Shown here one piece after another: positions 7,166 to 12,809 of a DNA stretch of 12,809 nt. Numbering within the stretch: position 1 is the first letter of the stretch; each line of letters begins with the position of its first letter. This stretch comes from Anaerolineales bacterium (GTDB taxonomy: Bacteria; Chloroflexota; Anaerolineae; Anaerolineales; Villigracilaceae), in NCBI GenBank assembly GCA_028689195.1, contig JAQTWR010000034.1:1-12809 (forward strand), in the 5' to 3' direction. The notes below the pieces were generated by a model, which made no database searches, was not told the DNA's origin, and worked only from the letters and a program-made list of their open reading frames with translations. The position numbers and the translations under genes were made by a program.

Positions 7166-7783
7166 ATGTCTACTTCATTTGAACTCCGCAAACCCAATCC
7201 GCTGCTTATTGTAATTTCCGGTCCGTCCGGCGTTGGAAAGGATTCTGTCGTGCAGCGTATGATCGAGCGCGGCTTCCCCTTCCATTTTGTCGTCACCGCC
7301 ACCACGCGCGAAAAACGCGCAGCCGAAACAAACGGTAAGGATTACTGGTTCGTCTCCAAAGACGAATTCGCGCGCATGATCGAAGAAAACGAACTCATTG
7401 AATACGCCATTGTGTACGGCGATTACAAAGGGATTCCCAAATGGGAAGTGCGCGAAGCCCTCGCAAGCGGAGAGGACGTGATTATGCGGATTGACGTGCA
7501 AGGCGCGGAAAGCGTGCGTAAACTCGCGCCCGAAGCGCTGCTCATCTTCATCACCTGCGAAGGCGAAGACGAATTGGAGCGCCGCCTGCGCGAGCGAAAA
7601 ACCGAAACCGCAGATTCGCTCTCGCTGCGAATCGCCACCGCCCGCAAGGAATTGCAACGCATCGAAGCGTTTGATTATGTAATCGTCAATCAGGATTTTC
7701 ATTTGGACGACACGGTGGAAAAAGTCCGCGCGATTATCACCGCCGAACATTTGCGGGTATCGCAGCGCAAGGTTGAGTTATGA
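7166..7783 (+). CDS. gmk: Guanylate kinase
   Basis: A 205-residue cytoplasmic enzyme of the usual family length that converts GMP and ATP to GDP and ADP in nucleotide synthesis. The P-loop is S-G-P-S-G-V-G-K-D-S at 18-27, with Asp26 where many homologues have Gly/Ser/Thr. The GMP-binding region follows in order: T45-T46-R47, R50, E53 and D58-Y59 (TTREKRAAETNGKDYWFV), then ELIEYAIVYGDYKGIPK at 75-91. The phosphate-side segment VIMRIDVQGAESVRK and the lid/C-terminal region (ERRLRERKTET, DYVIVNQD) are also present. No essential residue looks lost. It overlaps the rhomboid gene by 4 bases (ATGA), so the two are co-transcribed and coupled. Confidence 0.93.
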   Translation: MSTSFELRKPNPLLIVISGPSGVGKDSVVQRMIERGFPFHFVVTATTREKRAAETNGKDYWFVSKDEFARMIEENELIEYAIVYGDYKGIPKWEVREALASGEDVIMRIDVQGAESVRKLAPEALLIFITCEGEDELERRLRERKTETADSLSLRIATARKELQRIEAFDYVIVNQDFHLDDTVEKVRAIITAEHLRVSQRKVEL

Positions 7784-8544
7784 CCGAAGCGCAAAATCCC
7801 CCGTCAAACGAAACGCCGCGACAAGAAATACGCATCGCCCTGCCCACGCTGATTCCCAAAATCACTTACGCCATTTTAGGCTTCACCGTTTTTATTTACA
7901 TCCTGCAATTTATAAGCGGCGGATTGATCGGCTACACCCCTAATGGGCTGGACGTTCTTGAGTTTTACGCCGCGCGCTCAAACGACGCGATCCGCGCGGG
8001 GCAATTATGGCGGTTGATTACGCCCGTTTTCCTGCACGCGTCTCCCGCGCATATTTTCTTTAACATGTACGCGCTCTTTTCCATCGGATCGTTTTTAGAA
8101 CAACATTTTGGACATAAACGTTTTGCCCTGCTTTATTTTCTCGGAGGGTTTGCGGGCAACGTATTTTCTTTTTTGCTTACCAATGGATATTCGGTAGGCG
8201 CGTCTACTGCGGTGTTTGGATTGATCGCGGCGGAAGTTGTCTTCTTTTACCAGAACCGAAAATTATTCGGCGGTCAGGCGCGGCGGGCGATCAGCAACGC
8301 GGGTTTTATCATCGTAATCAATTTAGCCATCGGTTTGACTCCCGGCATTGATAACTGGGGACACGTCGGCGGGCTGCTCGGCGGCGCGATGTTTGCGTGG
8401 TTCGCCAGTCCGCGCTGGGGCGTGGCGGGTACGCTGCCCATGCTGCATTTGGAAGACGAGCGCGAAACGCGCGACGTCATACTCGGCGCGAGTTTAGTCG
8501 CAATTATTTTTGGAATGATGACGGTTTGGGGAATGTTCTTCTAA
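7780..8544 (+). CDS. Rhomboid family intramembrane serine protease
   Basis: A 254-residue integral membrane protease. About 25 hydrophilic residues precede the first transmembrane helix (ITYAILGFTVFIYILQFI). Family signatures follow in order: QLWRLITPVFLHASPAHIFFNMYAL, where the H and N near HIFFN form the oxyanion region; the catalytic serine motif GASTAVFG with Ser142; and NWGHVGGLLGG with catalytic His195. About six to seven transmembrane helices are expected, the last (AIIFGMMTVWGMFF) ending the protein. The catalytic motif has Thr143 where GASGAIFG is commoner, a mild variation. The gene starts inside the gmk stop (ATGA) and is followed by a strong terminator, so gmk-rhomboid is a two-gene operon. 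The substrate is unknown. Confidence 0.92.
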   Translation: MTEAQNPPSNETPRQEIRIALPTLIPKITYAILGFTVFIYILQFISGGLIGYTPNGLDVLEFYAARSNDAIRAGQLWRLITPVFLHASPAHIFFNMYALFSIGSFLEQHFGHKRFALLYFLGGFAGNVFSFLLTNGYSVGASTAVFGLIAAEVVFFYQNRKLFGGQARRAISNAGFIIVINLAIGLTPGIDNWGHVGGLLGGAMFAWFASPRWGVAGTLPMLHLEDERETRDVILGASLVAIIFGMMTVWGMFF

Positions 8545-8556
8545 AATCAGAATTAA

Positions 8557-8586
8557 AAAAACGCGGACTTCATCGTCCGCGTTTTT
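8557..8586. terminator. Bidirectional intrinsic terminator between convergent operons
   Basis: The arms AAAAACGCGGAC (8557-8568) and GTCCGCGTTTTT (8575-8586) are perfect 12-bp complements around a 6-base loop. The A-run on one side and T-run on the other allow it to end transcripts from both directions: the rhomboid gene (stop at 8544) on plus and the permease gene (stop at 8601) on minus. Confidence 0.92.
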
Positions 8587-8600
8587 GATTCTCGTTCTCG

Positions 8601-9557
8601 TTAGCTGACGTGCGCCAGTCTTGGGTCGAGCGCGTCGCGCAGCCCGTCGCCCAACAGGTTGAACGCCAGCACGGTGAGCATAATCGCCAGCCCCGGATAA
8701 AACACGAGATGCGGCGCGGTAAATACCTGGTTGCGTTCCGCTCCGAGCATGGAACCCCATTCGGGCGTGGGGGGCTGCGCGCCAAGTCCGAGGAAGGAGA
8801 GCGCGGCGGCGTCCAAAATTGCGGTGGCGATTCCCAACGTACCCTGAACAATCAACGGGGTCAGGGCGTTTGGCAAAATCCGCTTGAAGAGAATTTCATA
8901 CGTGTTTCCGCCGAGCGCGCGCGTGGCTGAAACATAGTCCATCTCGCGCACCGAAAGCACGCTGCCGCGCACCACGCGCGCATACGCGGGGATGGAGACA
9001 ATGCCGATGGCAAGCAGCGCGTTGATAAGTCCGGGACCGAGAACGGTGACAATAGCAATGGCAAGCAATAAAGAGGGAAACGCCAACAGCACATCCATGA
9101 CGCGCATAATAACGTTGTCAATCCAGCCGCCAAAATAACCGCCGAGCGCGCCGAGGACTGTGCCGACGAAGATGGCAAAACTGACGGTGGAAAGACCTAT
9201 CATTAGGCTCAAGCGCGCGCCATAAAGCATACGGCTGAATTCGTCGCGGATGTTGCCGTCCGTTCCCATAATATGCTGGGGCTGGTCTTGCGAACAGCCT
9301 AAAAGATAGATGCAGGGAGCGGAGCGCTTTCCAATATTTTCCGGCGGCTTTGCGTCTAACATGGAAAGGGTCGGGCTGTAAGGCGCGAGCCATTGCGCGG
9401 TAAGGGCGATGAAGATCAAAATTGCGAGGATGACCATGCCGACGACGGACGATTTGCGGCGGAATAATCTGCGGCGGGTGATTTGCCAGAGGCTGACCGA
9501 ATCAAGGGAGAGCGCTTCGGAATCTAATTTTTGGATGGGAGTAGTTTGGGCGGTCAT
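8601..9557 (-). CDS. dppC: ABC importer permease, DppC/OppC type
   Basis: A 318-residue inner-membrane subunit of a peptide/nickel-type (family 5 binding protein) importer. The frame opens at a TTG (9572), but ATG 9557 is preferred: AGGA lies 5 bases upstream and the start is 7 bases after the dppB stop. Order: basic cytoplasmic N-terminus (RRRLFRRKSS), first transmembrane helix (VVGMVILAILIFIALTA), a periplasmic segment, the GTDGNIRDEFSRMLYGARLSL signature that begins the BPD_transp_1 domain, further helices, and the ATPase-coupling loop near 205-217 (EMDYVSATRALGG). It ends with DALDPRL, typical of the family. The first periplasmic loop carries a CIYLLGC cysteine pair. The substrate class (peptide, metal or sugar) cannot be told from the permease. 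Confidence 0.93.
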   Translation of the reverse strand: MTAQTTPIQKLDSEALSLDSVSLWQITRRRLFRRKSSVVGMVILAILIFIALTAQWLAPYSPTLSMLDAKPPENIGKRSAPCIYLLGCSQDQPQHIMGTDGNIRDEFSRMLYGARLSLMIGLSTVSFAIFVGTVLGALGGYFGGWIDNVIMRVMDVLLAFPSLLLAIAIVTVLGPGLINALLAIGIVSIPAYARVVRGSVLSVREMDYVSATRALGGNTYEILFKRILPNALTPLIVQGTLGIATAILDAAALSFLGLGAQPPTPEWGSMLGAERNQVFTAPHLVFYPGLAIMLTVLAFNLLGDGLRDALDPRLAHVS

Positions 9558-9564
9558 GTCAGTC

Positions 9565-10644
9565 CTAGTCAAGGCGGATACGCGGGTCGAGATATGCGTA
9601 AGAAATATCTACGAGCAGGTTCAAGACCACAAAGAAGATTGCGATCACAACCGTAAATCCCTGTACGATGCCGTAATCGCGGGCGGTGATTCCGTCGTAC
9701 AGAATGCGTCCAACGCCCGATAGATTGAATACGGTTTCGGTTAAAACTGCGCCGCCCAGCAAGCCGCCGAGGGATAATCCCACGACGGTGGCAAGCGGCA
9801 GTAAAGCGTTGCGAAAAGCGTGTTTGAGAATGACGGCGCGGCGCGCCAATCCCTTTGCGCGCGCGGTGCGGATGTAATCTTGTCCCAGCACTTCAAGCAT
9901 GGAGGAGCGCGTCATGCGCGCGATAAGCGCCATCGGAATGGTGCTTAATGCAAAAGCGGGGAGGATTAAATGAATGGTCGCGTCTTTTAACACTTCCCAA
10001 TCTGCGGAAAGTATCGAGTTGAAAATGTTCATGCGGCTGATAAAATCCGCAAGTCTATAAGAAAAAGAGCCTGCTGTTAATTGCAACCCCCACACTTCAA
10101 AAAACGGGATTGTGATTACGCCCGCGCTCAAACGTCCCGATGGCGGCAGTTGAAAGATTGTGCCTTTCAAAGTAAGCGCGAATACATACGCAAGCATTAA
10201 TCCCAGCCAAAAGACGGGCATGGATACGCCGATATTTGCCCACAACATGGTCAGCACATCTGCCCACGAGTTATGGCGGACGGCGGCAATTACCCCAAGA
10301 GGAATGCCGACAATAACGCTAAACAGAAGAGCCGCCAGACTTAGCTCAAAAGTGATTGGCAGGCGTTCCATTAATAACGCGGTGATGGGCTTGGAATAAC
10401 GGAAGGAATTCCCAAAATCGCCGTGAGCGATTTCGTTGACATAAACGCCGAACTGAACAATGATGGGCTTGTCCAATCCATGACGATGGTTGAACTCATC
10501 ACATACTACTTTAGTGGCTTTTTCGCCTAGCATGGCGCGGCAGGGGTCGCCGGGGATGATGCGCGCCAATGCAAATGTCGCGAACAAAATTCCAAATAAT
10601 ACGGGAATGCTGAGAACAAGTCGTCGAAGGATATAAGATGCCAT
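9565..10644 (-). CDS. dppB: ABC importer permease, DppB/OppB type
   Basis: A 359-residue integral membrane protein. The start ASYILRRLVLSIPVLFGILF and the IPGDPC motif are typical for DppB. Further signatures are the YVNEIAHGDFGNSF segment, several transmembrane helices, the coupling loop near 251-266 (EVLGQDYIRTARAKGL) that contacts the ATPase, and the terminal YAYLDPRIRL. It is longer than many DppB proteins (about 310-340) because of an extended loop (GVITIPFFEVWGLQL to MNIFNSILSADWEVL). It lies 67 bases after the binding-protein gene, beyond a strong hairpin, and 7 bases before dppC. There is no Shine-Dalgarno at the right distance; a TAAAAT ends five bases before the ATG. Confidence 0.93.
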   Translation of the reverse strand: MASYILRRLVLSIPVLFGILFATFALARIIPGDPCRAMLGEKATKVVCDEFNHRHGLDKPIIVQFGVYVNEIAHGDFGNSFRYSKPITALLMERLPITFELSLAALLFSVIVGIPLGVIAAVRHNSWADVLTMLWANIGVSMPVFWLGLMLAYVFALTLKGTIFQLPPSGRLSAGVITIPFFEVWGLQLTAGSFSYRLADFISRMNIFNSILSADWEVLKDATIHLILPAFALSTIPMALIARMTRSSMLEVLGQDYIRTARAKGLARRAVILKHAFRNALLPLATVVGLSLGGLLGGAVLTETVFNLSGVGRILYDGITARDYGIVQGFTVVIAIFFVVLNLLVDISYAYLDPRIRLD

Positions 10645-10656
10645 ATCTATTTTAGG

Positions 10657-10688
10657 AGACCCCCAACAGGTTGCCCTGCTGGGGGTCT
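10657..10688 (-). terminator. Intercistronic GNRA-capped hairpin after the binding-protein gene
   Basis: In the minus-strand transcript the arms AGACCCCCAGCAGG and CCUGUUGGGGGUCU pair over 14 bp with one G-U wobble, capped by a GCAA tetraloop, which is a GNRA loop. It begins 23 bases after the binding-protein stop. The downstream bases are CCTAAAATAG rather than a clean U-run, so partial termination or protection of the upstream message from 3' decay is likelier than a complete stop. Such hairpins often raise binding protein over permease. Confidence 0.75.
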
Positions 10689-10711
10689 GGGTAATGTATC
10701 TAGTTTTGGAA

Positions 10712-12406
10712 TTACTGGGCAGGCGCGTTTAGGAAGGTTCCGAAGAGACCGCTCCAATAAGAGAACGCGCCAGTGTTGCCGGTGTGGAGGGGGTTCGCCG
10801 CATCCCACTGAACGGACAAGGAAGCCACCACGTCGGCGGCGTCCAGAGTGAATCCATTGTGGAACTTAACACCCTTGCGTAGTTTGAAAGTCCACTCGGT
10901 CAGGTCGGCATTGGCTGAATAGGATTCTGCCAAAACAGGTTCGACCGCGGTGCCACCGGTTTGGTAGCCGAGCAGAGATTGCGTTACCTGTTCGCAAGCG
11001 CGCAGGGATTCGCCGTCGGTTTCGTCAGCGCAGTAGAGAGAAATGGGTTCTGCGTTCTGCATCCACACGAAGGTGCCGGTGCCATTGCCCATCACAGAGA
11101 AGGTCTCGTTACCGAGCGGGCTGGAATGAGGATTGCCTTGGAGACCAGCCTTGTAAGCCACGCCGGAACCGCCGTGCGCGATGGGGATCATCGGCACATG
11201 AGCGCGGACGGCGTTGTTGGCGGTGGTGTAGAAGGGTTCGCGCTCAGCGTCAGAGGCGAGCTGCGCGCCCTTGTCCAGGGCTTCGGTGATGTCGGTGAAC
11301 TTGTCGCCAAATTGCTTGGAAGCGCCGGCGCCGAAGTGGTAGCCGAGGAAGTTGGTCTGGTCGGGATAATCCGCGCCCCAGCCCAGCATGTGCAAGCCCT
11401 TCAGTTGACCGGAGTCAGCCGCGTCGAGGAAAGCGCCGGATTCCATCACTTCAATATTGACGGTGATGTTCAGGTTTTCTTTCAACTGAGCTTGAATATC
11501 CTGCGCCACAACGTTCGGGTCGGGCAGGTAGCCGCGCACAACATCGCGGTAATTCAAAACGGTTTCAAAGCCATCGGGATAGCCGGCTTCGGCGAGAAGA
11601 GCCTTAGCGGCAGCGGCGTCAAAGCCGTACCATTTATCGCCTACGCAGCCGTTCGGGATGGCGCAGGGGGTAAAGTAATCGGCGACTTCAGACCCAGCGG
11701 GATAGAAGTTATCCACGATGCGCTGGCGGTCAAGACCCATCGCAATCGCCTGGCGGACTTTTTCGTTCGCCAGAGGATTAGCGGCATTGTCAAAACCGTC
11801 AACCTGCGGATTGTTGTTGAAGCCGAGGTACATGATGTTAAGCGCGGGGCGGGGCATCAACTGCAAAGCAGAATCGCCCTCGATCTTTGCGAAATCATCA
11901 GGACCGGGGTTGTCAATGCCGTCAACCGTGCCGCTCTGAAGCTCGACCAAACGTTGGGCTGACTCGGTGCTCCACTTGAAGACCAATGTATCGCTCATAG
12001 CCTTTTCGCCCCAATAGTCGGGGAAGGCTTTGAAAACCAATTGATCGCCGCGAACCCAGTTGGATACATAGTAAGGTCCGGTGCCGATGGGTTTCTCAAG
12101 CAACGCGCCGTTGCCGCCGGTGAACGTAAGATAGTCGGCGGGTTGAATCGCAAAAGACGTAAAAGCGATCTTCGAGGGGAAGGCGGGGTCGGGCACGCAG
12201 AGCGTGACCTTGACAGTGAGTTCGTCAACCGCTTCGATGGATTTGAACTCGCCGCCGTAATCGCAGTTGGGAGCTTCAACCTTAACGGCTTTGAACGCCG
12301 TTTCCTTCACGCCCTCGGTCTGGACGACGGGTTTCGCACCGCAAGCGGTAAGCATAAGACCCGCCAATACTACGAGCGAAAGTAGAACAGAAAGGTTTCG
12401 TTTCAC
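10712..12406 (-). CDS. ABC importer substrate-binding lipoprotein (family 5), circularly permuted order
   Basis: A 564-residue protein starting at GTG 12406, supported by a near-perfect Shine-Dalgarno. A lipoprotein signal ends in L-T-A-C22. Family 5 (DppA/OppA, SBP_bac_5) segments are all present but rotated. The mature N-terminus begins with what is normally mid-protein: FKSIEAVDELTVKVTL (54-69), then PIGTGPYYVSNW (106-117), DYWG, and VRQAIAMGLDRQRIV, on to the usual late segment LGWGADYPDQTNFL. After that, from about 453, come the segments normally found first: EPISLYCADETDGESLRACE, then EPVLAESYSANADLTEWTF (489-507), LRKGVKFHNG (509-518) and AADVVASL, ending at FLNAPAQ. The total length fits a complete family member, so this is rotation, not truncation. 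It should capture peptide-like solute outside the membrane and deliver it to DppBC. The substrate is unknown. Confidence 0.9.
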   Translation of the reverse strand: MKRNLSVLLSLVVLAGLMLTACGAKPVVQTEGVKETAFKAVKVEAPNCDYGGEFKSIEAVDELTVKVTLCVPDPAFPSKIAFTSFAIQPADYLTFTGGNGALLEKPIGTGPYYVSNWVRGDQLVFKAFPDYWGEKAMSDTLVFKWSTESAQRLVELQSGTVDGIDNPGPDDFAKIEGDSALQLMPRPALNIMYLGFNNNPQVDGFDNAANPLANEKVRQAIAMGLDRQRIVDNFYPAGSEVADYFTPCAIPNGCVGDKWYGFDAAAAKALLAEAGYPDGFETVLNYRDVVRGYLPDPNVVAQDIQAQLKENLNITVNIEVMESGAFLDAADSGQLKGLHMLGWGADYPDQTNFLGYHFGAGASKQFGDKFTDITEALDKGAQLASDAEREPFYTTANNAVRAHVPMIPIAHGGSGVAYKAGLQGNPHSSPLGNETFSVMGNGTGTFVWMQNAEPISLYCADETDGESLRACEQVTQSLLGYQTGGTAVEPVLAESYSANADLTEWTFKLRKGVKFHNGFTLDAADVVASLSVQWDAANPLHTGNTGAFSYWSGLFGTFLNAPAQ

Positions 12407-12410
12407 GTTT

Positions 12411-12419
12411 CTCCTCCTT
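12411..12419 (-). promoter_or_regulatory. Strong Shine-Dalgarno of the binding-protein gene
   Basis: On the minus strand AAGGAGGAG lies four bases (AAAC) before GTG 12406. It is the strongest ribosome binding site in the window. It fixes the GTG start and fits the high expression usual for binding proteins. Confidence 0.85.
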
Positions 12420-12464
12420 AGAGAAAAAGTGGATTAATAGAGATCGCGAAAAAATTTCTTTCCC

Positions 12465-12484
12465 CGCGTCTCTCAACAGACGCG
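12465..12484. repeat. 20-bp palindrome in the binding-protein leader
   Basis: CGCGTCT (12465-12471) and AGACGCG (12478-12484) are perfect complements around a 6-base centre. The palindrome begins one base beyond the -10 box, so it overlaps the expected transcription start (about 12479). An operator for a dimeric regulator is the likeliest reading; a 5'-leader hairpin is the alternative. Confidence 0.55.
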
Positions 12485-12485
12485 A

Positions 12486-12509
12486 ATTATACAACAAAAA
12501 CGAATTATA
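12486..12509 (-). promoter_or_regulatory. Promoter of the ABC importer operon with duplicated TATAATTCG
   Basis: On the minus strand a consensus TATAAT (12491 down to 12486) sits 79 bases before the GTG. An identical TATAATTCG occurs 18 bp upstream (12509-12501), overlapping the end of the radical-SAM gene. The best -35 for the proximal box is TTGAAT, with a longer-than-ideal 19-bp spacer. The two boxes may be tandem promoters, or the direct repeat may be a regulator site. Confidence 0.6.
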
Positions 12510-12795
12510 AATTCAATCTCTCGCGACGCCACAACCCCGCGATTTTTTCCCCGCAGCGCGGACATTTTCCCTCCTCCGTTATTTGATTTTCGTGGACGAT
12601 ATATCCGCCGCGCCTGACGACCACGAAGTTACACTTCGGGCACGCGGTATTTTCATACTCCCCGACATGATTGGGCAAATTCCCCGCGTACACATAACGC
12701 AGCCCCGCCTCGCGTCCAACCTCCGCCGCGCGGATTAGCGTTTGCGCGACGGTATTGCTCGGCGCGGTCATCTTGTAATCCTTGTGGAACGCCGT
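12505..12795 (-). CDS. amrS: AmmeMemoRadiSam-type radical-SAM enzyme, C-terminal fragment
   Basis: Only the last 96 residues are in the window; the frame continues past the contig end, so ATG 12771 is an internal methionine, not the start. The first visible residues, TAFHKDYKMT, match the AmrS-type motif (usually AFHPDYKM) after the radical-SAM barrel. Next is a helix (NTVAQTLIRAAEVGREAG), then LRYVYAGNLPNHVGEYENT, typical of this COG1180-related family. It ends in a zinc-ribbon-like unit with cysteines at fragment residues 52, 55, 78 and 81 (ACPKC and KCPRCG). The CxxxCxxC cluster that would bind the iron-sulphur centre lies outside. The partners Memo and AMMECR1 are not here. The gene ends 98 bases before the ABC operon start, with an independent promoter between. 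Confidence 0.85.
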   Translation of the reverse strand, partial: TAFHKDYKMTAPSNTVAQTLIRAAEVGREAGLRYVYAGNLPNHVGEYENTACPKCNFVVVRRGGYIVHENQITEEGKCPRCGEKIAGLWRRERLNL

Positions 12796-12809
12796 AGATC
12801 GGAAGAGCA
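12796..12809. other. Illumina adapter remnant (not genomic)
   Basis: The final 14 bases AGATCGGAAGAGCA are identical to the start of the standard Illumina TruSeq adapter. They break the amrS frame at exactly the point where homology ends. They should be trimmed. Confidence 0.93.

Noticed and set aside
7175..7750. 191-residue minus-strand frame opposite gmk
   Set aside because: It mirrors a well-supported guanylate kinase and has the Phe/His/Asp-rich composition expected of an antisense shadow.
10961..11962. 333-residue open frame on the plus strand
   Set aside because: It lies wholly antisense to the binding-protein gene, which has clear family motifs, a lipobox and a strong ribosome binding site. 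The frame has low-complexity composition and no recognisable domain.
12505..12771. Complete 88-residue zinc-ribbon protein starting at ATG 12771
   Set aside because: The frame continues upstream with TAFHKDYK, matching the radical-SAM family, so it is the tail of a larger enzyme cut by the contig end.

Overview
The window looks like an assembled contig from an uncultured bacterium, most likely Chloroflexota (Anaerolineae-like). This is inferred from moderately high GC with GC-rich third positions, an XRE-NB-ARC-TPR regulator of a type common in that phylum, a family 5 lipoprotein-dependent ABC importer, and an AmmeMemoRadiSam radical-SAM enzyme. No rRNA, tRNA, CRISPR array or insertion sequence was seen. 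The last 14 bases are Illumina adapter sequence, so the right edge is the physical end of the assembled contig. The left edge cuts an open, highly repetitive gene. No stretch longer than 300 bases lacks a gene.

Region 1 (1-4629, minus strand) is a compact seven-gene operon read right to left: a tubby/LURP-one-like (LOR) protein, two small coiled-coil proteins with a ribosomal L7/L12 C-terminal-like helical hairpin, two small two-pass membrane proteins, a lipoprotein, and a secreted protein made of at least nine ~57-residue beta-propeller-like repeats. Spacings are 4-10 bases or ATGA overlaps. The function is unknown; the gene set suggests an envelope-associated system.

Region 2 (4630-7071) holds a 96-bp divergent promoter region and, on the plus strand, a 781-residue STAND-type regulator (XRE HTH, NB-ARC ATPase, TPR) that is positioned to control region 1.

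Region 3 (7072-8586) holds guanylate kinase and a rhomboid protease, overlapping by 4 bp and closed by a 12-bp-stem terminator that can serve both strands. The STAND and gmk genes both have a -10-like hexamer 5-6 bases before the ATG and no Shine-Dalgarno, suggesting leaderless transcripts.

Region 4 (8601-12406, minus strand) is a peptide-type ABC importer: substrate-binding lipoprotein, then a GNRA-capped hairpin, then two permeases. No ATPase gene is present. The binding protein carries its conserved family motifs in circularly permuted order, which is the most striking observation here.

Region 5 (12407-12795) is a promoter region with two TATAATTCG repeats and a 20-bp palindrome, and the C-terminal 96 residues of an AmrS-like radical-SAM enzyme.
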